In this document: positions 8,110 through 17,135 of the stretch, one piece after another
Position numbering within the stretch: position 1 is the first letter of the stretch
How the letters are laid out: each line of letters starts with the position of its first letter
DNA from: AG2 sp036493735
GTDB lineage: Bacteria > Gemmatimonadota > Gemmatimonadetes > Gemmatimonadales > Gemmatimonadaceae
Reading direction: 5' to 3'
NCBI GenBank assembly: GCA_036493735.1
Contig: DASXPH010000069.1
Coordinates: 62,001 to 126,000, forward strand
Length of the DNA stretch: 64,000 nt
The notes under the pieces: generated by a model
What the model was told of the DNA's origin: nothing
The model's database searches: none
The model's input: only the letters and a program-made list of their open reading frames with translations
Made by a program: the position numbers and the translations under genes

Positions 8110-9876
8110 ATGACGATGCGCTCGACGATGGCTCGCCTAACGCGCGTGTGGGATCTGAGACGCGGCGACGCCGATGACGATCGGTCGAGTCCTCATGGCC
8201 GAGGCTGGGCGAGCATCATCTTCGCCTCGGCGCTGGAATTCAACTATCTCACTGCCCCCATCACCTTTCTCTCCCTTGTTGCCGGACCCGCACTGATCCT
8301 GGGCCTCGTCCCGCCGATCGTCGCGACCTATGGCCATCGGGCATTCCTGGCATCGATTGCCGGCGCGCATCCACGGCTCGCCATTCCGATCGCCCTGATC
8401 CTCGTCGCCACAGCGCTGGTGATTGCGCGGCCGGTGCTGTCGCTCGGCATGGAGAGTATGTGGCAGCTCAAGTATACGCTCATCTTCCCGTTGTTCGTCG
8501 GCGTTCGCGAGCTTCTCTGCTTCGGTCTCGAGCGTCTGACTGGCCGGCTCGAAGCGCCCGAGCAATTCGCGCGAGTGCGACGCCTTGGTACCGCCGTCGC
8601 CGCGCTGCTCTTCGCCAGCGGCGCGCTCCTGCTTGCCGCAGCGATCGAGTTCTCGAGTGGCGGACGACTCGTCGCCGCCTTCGACGCCCGACTGTGGGGC
8701 ATCGCGTTGGCTGGGCTGCGAAATGCAGTCGTCATCGTCTCCTTTGGAACTGCATTCGTAGCCATCCAATGGCTGTGGCGCGAAGTGATGGCGAGCCGGC
8801 CGGTTCGCGCGTGGGTGCCGCCCGAGCCGAGCCCGGACGCGAAAATGCTTCACATCGCCCATCTCTCTGACCTTCACCTGGTCGCCGGCCGCTTTGGATT
8901 CCGAATGGAAAGCGGCACCAAAGGTCCGCGTGGCAACGGCCGCTTCCATCGTGCACTGTGCCAGCTCGAAGACCTGCACGCGGTGACTCCGCTCGATCGG
9001 GTCCTCGTGAGCGGCGACATTACCGACGCGGGCACGCGCGCCGAGTGGATCGAGTTTGCGCAGATTCTGCGCGACTGTCCCGAGCTGAGGGCGCGAATGC
9101 TCTTCGTGCCAGGCAATCACGACGTCAATGTCGTCGATGCCACCAATCCCGGTCGTCTCGATTTGCCAGGCAGCATGGGACAGGCGCTGAGGCGCCTTCG
9201 CGTGGTGCTCGCTCTCGATGAGCTGCAAGGCACCTCGGTTCACATCGTCGATCGCCGATCGCGCGCTCTCGGTCCGACGCTCAGCGAGTACCTGCGCACC
9301 GGCAGCCGCGAGGAGGTATTACGCGAACTGGCCGATCGCGGCACGCGCCGCGGCCGACGTGAAGTTGCGCGAGTGTGGAACACGATCTTCCCCCTCGTTG
9401 CGCCACCGCCAGAGCGCGGTGGTTATGGCGTCCTGTTGCTCGATTCGAATGCGCGGCGCCATCTCTCGCTCACGAACGCCATCGGTGTCGTTGGGCGGTC
9501 ACAGCTGACGGCGATACGACAGATCCTGCGATCCTCGCGTGACCGCAGTTGGTTGATCGTGCTCCACCATCACGTGGTCGAATATCCGGATCCCACAATC
9601 GGCCTTACCGAGCGGATCGGACTATCGCTCGCCAACGCGCCCGACGTGCTCGATGCGATCTCGAAGCACCGCGCGCGTGTCCTCGTACTCCACGGGCATC
9701 GGCATCGGGATTGGATCGGCGCCCGCGATGGCATCACGCTCTGCTCAGCCCCGTCGGTGATGCTGGGCTCGTACAACATCGATCGGCACCACGGGTACTT
9801 TCACATTTACGAACTAGCACCGACCAGCGACGGTGGCGTGCAACTGAGTCGCTCACGCGTCATCGCTGTCGCGTGA
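8110..9876 (+). CDS. Membrane-anchored metallophosphoesterase
   Basis: 588 aa. The first 230 residues hold five or six hydrophobic helices. The rest is a calcineurin-like phosphoesterase domain with all metal-binding blocks: DLH in HLSDLHL (around residue 254), GDITDAG (about 301), GNHD (about 335), the paired histidines of VLHHHVVEY and HGHRHRDW (about 528). Such domains hydrolyse phosphomono- or diesters, in some families UDP-diacylglucosamine or cyclic nucleotides. The substrate cannot be told from sequence. The fusion of a multi-helix membrane domain to the enzyme suggests a lipid-linked or envelope substrate. It starts 3 nt after the permease stop and is followed by the M20 peptidase after 35 nt. 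Confidence 0.85.
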   Translation: MTMRSTMARLTRVWDLRRGDADDDRSSPHGRGWASIIFASALEFNYLTAPITFLSLVAGPALILGLVPPIVATYGHRAFLASIAGAHPRLAIPIALILVATALVIARPVLSLGMESMWQLKYTLIFPLFVGVRELLCFGLERLTGRLEAPEQFARVRRLGTAVAALLFASGALLLAAAIEFSSGGRLVAAFDARLWGIALAGLRNAVVIVSFGTAFVAIQWLWREVMASRPVRAWVPPEPSPDAKMLHIAHLSDLHLVAGRFGFRMESGTKGPRGNGRFHRALCQLEDLHAVTPLDRVLVSGDITDAGTRAEWIEFAQILRDCPELRARMLFVPGNHDVNVVDATNPGRLDLPGSMGQALRRLRVVLALDELQGTSVHIVDRRSRALGPTLSEYLRTGSREEVLRELADRGTRRGRREVARVWNTIFPLVAPPPERGGYGVLLLDSNARRHLSLTNAIGVVGRSQLTAIRQILRSSRDRSWLIVLHHHVVEYPDPTIGLTERIGLSLANAPDVLDAISKHRARVLVLHGHRHRDWIGARDGITLCSAPSVMLGSYNIDRHHGYFHIYELAPTSDGGVQLSRSRVIAVA

Positions 9877-9911
9877 GATTATTGATTGCTGAATCGTCTC
9901 GAGGAGGTCCG

Positions 9912-11279
9912 ATGTCTCGTGTCGCTCACGAAGTGCCAACGGCGAATACAGTCGAGTCGCTGATGCCCGAGCTGACCTCGGAGCTGATGCAACTGATACG
10001 CATACCGTCCATCTCCGAACCGGGGTTTCCCGAGGAGCGGATGTTCGAAGCGCATCGTCTGCTGGTCGACCTGCTCCGCTCCGCCGGAGTCGAGCAAGTG
10101 GAGACGCTCGAGCTAGCGAAAACATATCCCGTCATCATTGGAGAGATCCCCGCTCCGCCGGGTGCGCCGACGGTGTTGCTGTACGGCCACTACGATGTTG
10201 TGTCGGCCGGCGAGGAGTCGAAGTGGTCGACACCACCCTTCGTGCCCGATCTGCGTGACGGCGCCATATATGGCCGTGGCGCCGCCGACTCGAAGTCGAA
10301 TGTGATCGCGCACGTCGGTGCACTGCGTGCGTACGGTGGAAAGCCGCCCGTCGGCATCAAGATCGTGATCGAGGGACAGGAAGAGGTTGGAAGTGCTCTG
10401 AATGACTATCCCCAACAACATCCAGAGCTGTTCCGCGCGGATGCGATGCTCATCGCGGATATGGGAAGCGTACGACCGGGAGTACCAACGCTCACCATCG
10501 GGCTGCGCGGTACGGCTGCGGTAACGATAGAAGTGAGGACGCTCGCGGGCCCGAAGCACAGTGGACAGTTCGGCGGCGCCGCGCCGGATGCGCTCGTCGT
10601 TCTTCTGCACGCGCTGGCGTCGCTGCACGATGCAAGCGGCGACGTCGCGGTCAAAGGGCTTCGTCGAGAGGAGTGGACGGGCGCATCGTACGACGAAGAT
10701 GAGTTCCGTCAGCTCGCCGGTGTGCAGCACCAGCTTCCACTATTCGGAACGGGCAGCCTTGGCGAGCGCCTGTGGACTGGCCCGGCCCTCACGGTCACGG
10801 GAATGGACGTGCTGCCTGTCGATCGGGCGTTGAATGCGGTGGTACCCTTTGCGCGAGCGAGCCTGAACGTTCGCGCGCATCCGGAGCAGAAGGCTGAGGA
10901 AGCGCAGGAAGCCGTCATCGCGCATCTCCAGCGCTTGCGCCCGTTCGGCATCCCCCTCGAAGTGAAGGCTGGTGCGACTGGCAATGGGTTCGCCGCGCGA
11001 ACCTCGGGAGTGGCGTACGACGCGGCGCGGGCAGCGATGGCTGCCGCCTGGGAAGCCGAGGTCGTGACCATCGCGACGGGCGGCTCGATTCCGCTGGTGA
11101 ACGCACTCCATCTCGCCGATCCAGACGCGGAGATCATTCTCTTTGGCGCGACCGACGGGTTCAGCAACATCCACGCACCTAACGAGCGCGTGCTGATCGA
11201 CGAGTTCCGGAAGACGGTGATCGCTGAAGCCGAGTTCTTCCGCGAATTCGCCGATCGCTACAGCAACCGCTCTATCTGA
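9912..11279 (+). CDS. M20 family dipeptidase
   Basis: 455-aa zinc peptidase. It shows the M20 blocks LLYGHYDVVSAG (first metal His and Asp), YGRGAADSKSN (bridging Asp), EGQEEVGS (catalytic Glu pair), a dimerisation domain around KHSGQFGG, and a C-terminal metal His region FSNIHAPNERV. The wide form with GHYDV and FGATDGFSNIHAPNE resembles the cytosolic dipeptidase/CPG2 group. The start is set by GAGGAGG at 9901-9907, four bases before the ATG; the frame extends upstream but there it is the shadow of the phosphoesterase gene. Last member of the run that begins with AbgT, consistent with peptide or conjugate degradation. Confidence 0.9.
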   Translation: MSRVAHEVPTANTVESLMPELTSELMQLIRIPSISEPGFPEERMFEAHRLLVDLLRSAGVEQVETLELAKTYPVIIGEIPAPPGAPTVLLYGHYDVVSAGEESKWSTPPFVPDLRDGAIYGRGAADSKSNVIAHVGALRAYGGKPPVGIKIVIEGQEEVGSALNDYPQQHPELFRADAMLIADMGSVRPGVPTLTIGLRGTAAVTIEVRTLAGPKHSGQFGGAAPDALVVLLHALASLHDASGDVAVKGLRREEWTGASYDEDEFRQLAGVQHQLPLFGTGSLGERLWTGPALTVTGMDVLPVDRALNAVVPFARASLNVRAHPEQKAEEAQEAVIAHLQRLRPFGIPLEVKAGATGNGFAARTSGVAYDAARAAMAAAWEAEVVTIATGGSIPLVNALHLADPDAEIILFGATDGFSNIHAPNERVLIDEFRKTVIAEAEFFREFADRYSNRSI

Positions 11280-11407
11280 GCGAACGGCACCTAGCGAACA
11301 ACCCTCGCCCGAGGCGCGGCCGGCGCCGCGTCAGACAAAGGCCCAACAGCCTCGCCGGCGATGCACTTCTAGCTTGACCAGCAGCGAAGTTCAACGCGGA
11401 GGACACC

Positions 11408-11959
11408 ATGGTGGAGACATTGGGCAAGAATTGGGGATGGCTGGCGGTGCGCGGTGTAGTCGCGCTGCTCTTCGGATTGCTGACCTTGCGCCGTCCGGGT
11501 GTCTCGCTCGCCGTGCTCGTCCTCTGGTTCGGCGCCTACGCATTCATCGATGGAATCTCCATGGTGATCTCGGCGGTCTCCCATGGTCCCGGTGACTCGC
11601 GCCGCTTTTCTCTGTTCCTCGGCGGCTTTCTCGCCATGGCGGTGGGTGTCGTCACGTTCTTCTGGCCGCACATTACCGCAACCGTTCTCCTCACTCTCAT
11701 CGCGCTCTGGGCGATCATCACAGGTGTCGCCGAGATTGCCACCGCGATCCGTCTGCGAAAGGAGATCGATGGAGAGTGGTTCCTCGTCCTTGCGGGTGTA
11801 CTCGCCGTCGCGCTTGGCGTGCTGCTGCTTGCCCGACCCGCAGCCGGAGCACTGGCGATGGTGCTCTGGATAGGCGTGTACGCGGTCTTCTCCGGCATTT
11901 TGCTGATTGCCCTCAGCTTCCGGCTACGAAGCTGGCAGCGGATGCATCCCGCCATTTGA
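11408..11959 (+). CDS. HdeD-like DUF308 membrane protein
   Basis: 183 aa with six evenly spaced membrane helices arranged as three repeats, each of the kind LxxGxxxLxxPxxSLAVLVLWFGAYAFIDG. This is the HdeD/DUF308 fold; HdeD is linked to acid resistance in E. coli, but most members have no assigned role. GGAGG at 11398-11402 lies 5 nt before the ATG, supporting the start. It is separated by 128 bp from the M20 gene and converges on the epimerase gene, with a strong hairpin between them. Confidence 0.85.
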   Translation: MVETLGKNWGWLAVRGVVALLFGLLTLRRPGVSLAVLVLWFGAYAFIDGISMVISAVSHGPGDSRRFSLFLGGFLAMAVGVVTFFWPHITATVLLTLIALWAIITGVAEIATAIRLRKEIDGEWFLVLAGVLAVALGVLLLARPAAGALAMVLWIGVYAVFSGILLIALSFRLRSWQRMHPAI

Positions 11960-11979
11960 GAGCTCCGCCTACCAAGCTC

Positions 11980-12037
11980 GAGGCCAGGATTTGCTCGAAC
12001 GACGCCAATTCAAAGGCGGTGAGCAGATCCTGGCCTC
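11980..12037. terminator. Hairpin between convergent genes (possible bidirectional terminator)
   Basis: Arms GAGGCCAGGAT..GCTC (11980-11996) and GAGC..ATCCTGGCCTC (12021-12037) pair as an 11-bp plus 4-bp stem around a 24-nt loop, with a two-base internal mismatch. It lies 20 bp after the HdeD-like stop and 30 bp beyond the end of the epimerase gene on the other strand. There is no long U-tract, so termination is inferred from position and stem strength only. Confidence 0.5.
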
Positions 12038-12067
12038 TTCGCGAGCGACCAGGCGGTGCTGTAGCAG

Positions 12068-13201
12068 TTAGGTGGTGTTGGCGGTCAACTCACCAAACTC
12101 GGAGTCAGCCGCGACGTGGACGCTCTCCCGAGTGGTCGCATACGCGCGATGGAAGTACGTCATCGTGTCGTGGAGCACCTCGTCGAGCGGAATCGTCGGC
12201 GTCCAGTCCAGCAGCGACGACGCTTTCACCGTACTCGGCATGCGGCGATCGCAATCCTCGTAACCCTCGCCGTAGAACGTCTCACTGCTCACGCTCACGA
12301 TCGGATGCTCTTCGTAGCTCGCATCACCCGTGATCCGCGCATACGTCCGTCGCATCCGGTCCGCCAGCTCCGCGATCGTCGTCTCGTTGTTCCGGTTTCC
12401 GATGTTGAAGATCTGATTCTGGGCCTGCTGCGGCCGTCGTAGCATTCGACCAATCGCATCCACGGCTTCGTAGATCGACACGATCGTCCGACGGGCCATC
12501 CCTCCGTCCACCAGCTGCATCGGCTCGCGATTCAGGAGCGCGCTCATGAAGCACGCGAGTACGCGCGGCGTACCCTCCCCGTCGCGCCCTGGGATGTAGT
12601 CCATCCGTGGCCCGAAGAAGTTCAGCGGCCGCACGATCGTAAACGGCAGGCCGCGCTCCTTGTGATGTGCATACACGAACCGCTCCATGAGCGCCTTCGC
12701 GGTCGCGTAGGTCCACCGTTGATTCCGGATCGGACCCATGATGAACGGGGTGCTGTCCTCATCCAGCTCGAAGTACTGCGGATCATCGCGGAGATTCGGC
12801 GGCAGATAGCTCGCCAGCGTGCGACCATACACTTCGCAGGTCGAAAAGGCGATGAGCCATTTTCGGTGATCAGCGCACATACCCACGACCGAATAGATGT
12901 CGAGGAAGTTCGCTCGGATCACATCCAACGGTCGCGTGTTGTACTCCGCGGGGTTACAGATTGCCGCGAGATTGATGACAGCATCGGCGCGCCCGATGGC
13001 GTCTCTGAGGAGAGCCTGCTCGGACGCTTCCTGAATGCCGCGTCTGTGAAAGTGGAAATTCGGACGATCCACGTGCTGCTCGATCTTCTGATCGTCGAGG
13101 TCCCATCCCTCGATCTCGTATTCGCCGCCCGGGAGCAGCAGATCGAGGAGATGGCTCCCGATGAAGCCACCGCAACCCAGCATGACCAACTTCGTGACCA
13201 T
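12068..13201 (-). CDS. NAD-dependent epimerase/dehydratase, ArnA C-terminal domain-like
   Basis: 377-aa extended short-chain dehydrogenase. The Rossmann motif is GCGGFIGSHLL at the N-terminus, followed by DVIRANFLD, the serine region AFSTCEVYG, the catalytic YATAK (YxxxK) and VRPLNFFGPRMDYIPG. The stretch STPFIMGPIRNQRWTYATAKALMERF closely resembles the decarboxylase domain of ArnA and UDP-glucuronate decarboxylases, so the substrate is likely a UDP-sugar. No formyltransferase domain is attached. I place the start at the second Met: AGGAGG at 13208-13213 is 6 nt before it but directly abuts the first Met (13207). No other sugar-nucleotide genes are adjacent. Confidence 0.85.
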   Translation of the reverse strand: MVTKLVMLGCGGFIGSHLLDLLLPGGEYEIEGWDLDDQKIEQHVDRPNFHFHRRGIQEASEQALLRDAIGRADAVINLAAICNPAEYNTRPLDVIRANFLDIYSVVGMCADHRKWLIAFSTCEVYGRTLASYLPPNLRDDPQYFELDEDSTPFIMGPIRNQRWTYATAKALMERFVYAHHKERGLPFTIVRPLNFFGPRMDYIPGRDGEGTPRVLACFMSALLNREPMQLVDGGMARRTIVSIYEAVDAIGRMLRRPQQAQNQIFNIGNRNNETTIAELADRMRRTYARITGDASYEEHPIVSVSSETFYGEGYEDCDRRMPSTVKASSLLDWTPTIPLDEVLHDTMTYFHRAYATTRESVHVAADSEFGELTANTT

Positions 13202-13272
13202 ATTCATCCTCCTGGATCTGGATTCAGCTCAGCGCCGAGTGGCTCCGCTCGTCGTCTCTGAAAAGTCGGCTG

Positions 13273-14091
13273 CTATTGCCTACTGGTGCTCGGCGGCGCT
13301 GGCGGCAACGACATCACTCGCTGCTTCATCGCCTGAAATGCGGGCGTGTCGCTCGTTAGGGTCTGCAGCTGGGACGCCGGCACCTGCGCCAACATGTGCT
13401 GGACGTTCGTGATGCGATCCTGCGTGCCCGGGTGACTGGAGAACCAGGAGCTCACGTTGCTGTTGCCGCCCTGTTGCTCCTCGGCCAACAGCTTTTGAAA
13501 GAAGGTCAGCATACCGGTCGGATTGATGCCGGCGTTGATCATATTGCGGAAACCGCCCTCGTCGGCCTGGACTTCGTCCTCTCGGCTGAATCTCGCGAAG
13601 ACCGCAGTGCCTCCCACGTTGATTGCCGCCGACGCCGCTTGATTGTTGCACACGTTTGTCAGGATGCACGCGAGCGTGACGCCGACGTTGGCGCCCTGCA
13701 TCTGCTGCATCTGCTTTACCGAGTGGCGACGGACGACATGTTCGATCTCGTGGCCCAGGACCGCCGCCAGCTCATTCATGTGGTCGGCGCGCTCGAGTAT
13801 TCCGCGGTTCACATAGATGATCCCGCCCGGCAGCGCGAACGCGTTCACGACGTCGGTATTCACGACGTAGAAATGCCACTGCAGGTCGGCCCGCGAGGTG
13901 TGGCTCGCGATCTGATTGCCTAACGATGCAACGTACTCGGTGACGACGGCATCCTGCACCATCGGCAGCTGCTGTTGGATCTTCGCGGACTCTTCCTGGC
14001 CGATTTGGACTTCCTGCTGGCGCGAGACGCTGCAGGCGCTCACGCCAAGCGCTAACGCCAGTGCACCTGTGGCGCCGTAGATTCGCTTCAT
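13273..14091 (-). CDS. M48 family metallopeptidase lipoprotein
   Basis: 272-aa zinc protease of the envelope. A lipoprotein signal peptide ends at LGVSACS. The zinc site is HEIEH in AAVLGHEIEHVVRRHS, and the third ligand is probably the Glu of SREDEVQADEGG about 60 residues on, as in Oma1/BepA-like M48 enzymes. FALPGGIIYVNRGIL just before the zinc site is also typical. The related protein BepA handles outer-membrane assembly quality control; that role here is inference. AGGAGG at 14099-14104 on the minus strand lies 7 nt before the ATG, which decides the start over an upstream in-frame Met. Confidence 0.9.
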   Translation of the reverse strand: MKRIYGATGALALALGVSACSVSRQQEVQIGQEESAKIQQQLPMVQDAVVTEYVASLGNQIASHTSRADLQWHFYVVNTDVVNAFALPGGIIYVNRGILERADHMNELAAVLGHEIEHVVRRHSVKQMQQMQGANVGVTLACILTNVCNNQAASAAINVGGTAVFARFSREDEVQADEGGFRNMINAGINPTGMLTFFQKLLAEEQQGGNSNVSSWFSSHPGTQDRITNVQHMLAQVPASQLQTLTSDTPAFQAMKQRVMSLPPAPPSTSRQ

Positions 14092-14288
14092 GGCGGTACC
14101 TCCTTTCCGGGGGCAGCAGCATGTCACACGCCACCCGAAGCCAGCCCGACCGCCCGCGCTTCGTTGGACCATAGTCCACTTTGCAGCAGTCTCTAACCGA
14201 CTAACGGCCGGCGTCCGCCTTCAGCGAATTGTCAACATTGATCGAGCGATAGCCCGGTCATCTCCGGGTCACCCTCGAGCCACGCGGC

Positions 14289-14579
14289 CTAACGGATCTG
14301 AGGTGCCTGGCCCGGAACCATCGTGCTCAGCGCGTCGCCCAGCTTCGTGCGGCGGTCCATGTCGTCATGCAGACGTCGCCGCCGGGTCGCCTTTCGCACC
14401 GAGCCGGCAATGATTCGCATGAGTCGGCGCTTGATCGGGGACCCCGTGTCCAGCTGCGGGATCGAGGCGTCCACAGCATACGGATAGGATGCCAGCACTT
14501 GGGGTCCCACCCTCGAACGCGTAAGCGTTGCGCAGCCCGTTACGAACACCAGCGACAGCAGAAAGATCTGGGCGCGCAT
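14289..14579 (-). CDS. Small hypothetical lipoprotein
   Basis: 96 aa with a clear lipoprotein signal peptide (FLLSLVFVTGCAT) and a mature part that is basic in the middle (KRRLMRI, KATRRRRLHDD). I recognise no family. Its stop codon TAG is supplied by the repeated motif CGTTAGG at 14288-14294. It lies between the M48 peptidase and the class C hydrolase on the same strand but with gaps of about 100-200 bp, so operon membership is unclear. Confidence 0.5.
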   Translation of the reverse strand: MRAQIFLLSLVFVTGCATLTRSRVGPQVLASYPYAVDASIPQLDTGSPIKRRLMRIIAGSVRKATRRRRLHDDMDRRTKLGDALSTMVPGQAPQIR

Positions 14580-14685
14580 CGTCTCCGAATCGCTCGAGGG
14601 AATCGTTCGATTCGACAGACGGATTTCCCGGGCCAGACGTCACGGGACCGGGCAGGAAATCGGTTGGACGCGGCCGAGTGCCCTT

Positions 14686-16185
14686 CTATGGTTGTCTTGC
14701 CAGCTCCGCGTATGACGAAACAGCGCCTGCCACCGGGCGATTGGTCGCGATCGACGCGACGAAACCGCGCAACTTTCCGCTGTCGCTCAGGACTGACAAC
14801 GCCAGCTCGTGAGGGTAGCGCTCCGCATCCGTCGTTGGGATCGTACCGACAAACTGGCCTTCGAGCATCGAGTTCTCGAAGCGGGGCCGATTGAGCAGCG
14901 TCCAGAGTGCTTGCGGACCGCCGAGCCTAACGAGGACCTCGTCATTCTTGACGCGCAGTGTGATCGGAAGCGTTCCGTCATACGTCCGCACGGTGCCAGT
15001 CCACTCCCCGACGAGCTCCGCGGGCGCGACAAATGTCGCGCGCGCTCGCCCCTGCTGCGTTGCCCGCTCGGCGACGACCGCCTGCGCTCGTCCGGGCAGC
15101 ATCACGTCCTCGATCGCCGACGCAATAAAATATGGCGCCGGGTTCGACTGATTGCACAGCGCGACGATGGCGAGGTCCTGCGACGGGAACATGTAGAGCA
15201 ACGTCGAGACTCCGGGCATGCCGCCAGTATGCGACACCCGTCGGTAGCCATGATCGTCGTCGACCAACCAGCCGAGTGCGTATCCGTGTGCGGTATCCCC
15301 GGGCGTGCGCGTGTGCTGCATCGCGAGGATGGTCGAGTCGGCGAGAACTCGCTGCTGATCGGCAAGATGGTCGCGGAGATGAAACATCCCGAAGCGCACC
15401 AGCTCGTGGGCCGTCACCCAGAGCGCTGACGCGCCACGATGATCGAAATCGTAGAAGGGTACAGCCTTGAGGCTGTCGTCGTAGCGCACCGCAGCTCCGG
15501 TGAGGCCCTGGCCAGTGCCGATCGCCGAGCGCTTCATGCCTAACGGGCCGAACACGGCGTGCCGCATGAATGTCTCATAAGACTCGCCAGTCGTGTGGGC
15601 CATCATCTGCTCGACGATGCCGTAGTCGAGGTTGGCGTAATTGTAGACGCGGCCCGGCGGGAAGACGACGATTCCATAACGAGCAATCGCTTCGTCCATG
15701 GTCGGGCGCTTCTCGGCGCCACCGTCATAAAAGAAGCGGTAGTGGAGCGGGAGTCCGGCCGTGTGACTCATCACCCGCTCCACTGTCGCGTCGTGCGCGT
15801 CACCAGCGTAGCCCGTGATCTTGCCACGGCCGAGGTAATCGTTCGCAGGATGGTCCAGCGCGATCGAGCCGCGCTGGACCAGCGTCATCATCCCCGTCGC
15901 CGTGATCGGCTTCGAGATCGATGCCATCGAGTACAGCGTGTTCGGCGTCGCTTTCGTGTGCTTGCCGATATCCGCCCAGCCGAAGCTCTCCTCCCAGATA
16001 ATCTTTCCTTGCTGAGCGACGGCGATGCTCACCGAGGGCGCATGCAGCGAATCCATCAGATGCTGGATGCGAGGACGGAGGGAGTCGAGCGCTGGCGGTG
16101 CGGCGACGCCGATCTGCTGTGCGCTGGCTGGCGCGCCGGCAGCTACGGCGAGGAGCATTAACGACGACGCTACGAACCGACGCAT
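14686..16185 (-). CDS. Class C beta-lactamase-related serine hydrolase
   Basis: 499-aa exported hydrolase with signal peptide ending ASAQQ. The active serine is in SISK (residues 89-92) and the second motif is YAN in RVYNYANLDYG. The third element is HTGG in SHTGGMPGVST. The domain runs to about residue 360 and is followed by a C-terminal beta-rich domain seen in many esterase/peptidase members. These enzymes act on D-amino-acid peptides or esters; true beta-lactam resistance is not implied. The first codons overlap the end of the upstream hypothetical gene by 16 bp, which suggests co-transcription. Confidence 0.88.
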   Translation of the reverse strand: MRRFVASSLMLLAVAAGAPASAQQIGVAAPPALDSLRPRIQHLMDSLHAPSVSIAVAQQGKIIWEESFGWADIGKHTKATPNTLYSMASISKPITATGMMTLVQRGSIALDHPANDYLGRGKITGYAGDAHDATVERVMSHTAGLPLHYRFFYDGGAEKRPTMDEAIARYGIVVFPPGRVYNYANLDYGIVEQMMAHTTGESYETFMRHAVFGPLGMKRSAIGTGQGLTGAAVRYDDSLKAVPFYDFDHRGASALWVTAHELVRFGMFHLRDHLADQQRVLADSTILAMQHTRTPGDTAHGYALGWLVDDDHGYRRVSHTGGMPGVSTLLYMFPSQDLAIVALCNQSNPAPYFIASAIEDVMLPGRAQAVVAERATQQGRARATFVAPAELVGEWTGTVRTYDGTLPITLRVKNDEVLVRLGGPQALWTLLNRPRFENSMLEGQFVGTIPTTDAERYPHELALSVLSDSGKLRGFVASIATNRPVAGAVSSYAELARQP

Positions 16186-16910
16186 TCGAGAACCTCGCTG
16201 GAGGGTTCAGGCTGAGCACTGACAGGACGCGCGCCTGACGGTATCAGCGGGGACAGGCGCGGTAAAGACCCAACCAACGTCGATACGCTCCCTCCGAGCT
16301 CCTCGAGCACCCACTTCTCATCCGGATCTACCGCATCGCGAGCGACGGCGGTGATCGCGTTCATCACGCCATAGAGTGTGCGGTCGTCGGCATGCTCGAA
16401 TTCCTGGGTGACCGAAAGGATCACCGCGCGGTGGAACTCCTCGGGAACGCCATGGAGAATCGTGAGGGCCCGGAGCATGTGTTCCGCGGCGGGCACCTGA
16501 CTGGCCGTCCGCATGTCATCCGCGATTTTCCGAAAGAGTTCGGGCTGCGCGCATTCGCGAACCGCGAGCGCGATCTCGGCGAGTGCAGCGGTCGCGAACT
16601 CGGTGGCAGTTTCGAACTCGACGCGAGGGATTTGCCGACCCTCCTTCACCTGGGCCAGGATCGCCCCATTCGTGCACACCTGGCGAAAGACATAGGGGTA
16701 GACGCCGACCATCGCGCCGGTCGCCCGCAACGCCACGCCAGATCGGAGCTGGTCGCGCGGCCGCACGTCGGCGGCGCCGTCGAGGACGCCGCGCAGAAAC
16801 AAGCGCGACCCGTCGTCGTACTGTTGCGAGATGCTTCCGCCTAACGTGGTAATCTCGTGAGTGAAGGCGAGGGCGATCTCTTCCGTCGTGGGCAAGAAGC
16901 TGGCAGCCAT
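16170..16910 (-). CDS. Hypothetical protein (faint DUF932-like features)
   Basis: 246-aa soluble protein without signal peptide. The start at 16910 has GAGGAGG (minus strand, 16917-16923) 6 nt upstream. The middle segment ALRATGAMVGVYPYVFRQVCTNGAIL, with RxxCxNG, faintly recalls phage/plasmid-like DUF932 proteins, but I would not assign it. The second half is helical and acidic. Its end overlaps the class C hydrolase start by 16 bp. The gene stands 225 bp from the divergent DUF5916 gene. Confidence 0.65.
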   Translation of the reverse strand: MAASFLPTTEEIALAFTHEITTLGGSISQQYDDGSRLFLRGVLDGAADVRPRDQLRSGVALRATGAMVGVYPYVFRQVCTNGAILAQVKEGRQIPRVEFETATEFATAALAEIALAVRECAQPELFRKIADDMRTASQVPAAEHMLRALTILHGVPEEFHRAVILSVTQEFEHADDRTLYGVMNAITAVARDAVDPDEKWVLEELGGSVSTLVGSLPRLSPLIPSGARPVSAQPEPSSEVLECVGS

Positions 16911-17135
16911 GGCACACCTCCTCGAAATGGGCCGGATGACATGACCCGCGTTCCGGATCACGTCCGGCACTTCGTGAAGTTAGCGCGTCAGCGGTGCGAA
17001 GCGCATCCGATCCCTACGGGATCGCATCGATTAAAGCTTCGTAAAGTTTGCGTCAGATTCGCCAGCTGCGGTCCATGCGTACGTGGCCATCGCCCCAATT
17101 TGGAAGCTGCCCCTCTCACGGGACCCTCAGGCCAG

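Noticed and set aside
14686..16185. Antibiotic-resistance AmpC beta-lactamase
   Set aside because: SxxK and YxN motifs are shared by many esterases and D-peptidases; overall features fit the general class C hydrolase group, not AmpC.
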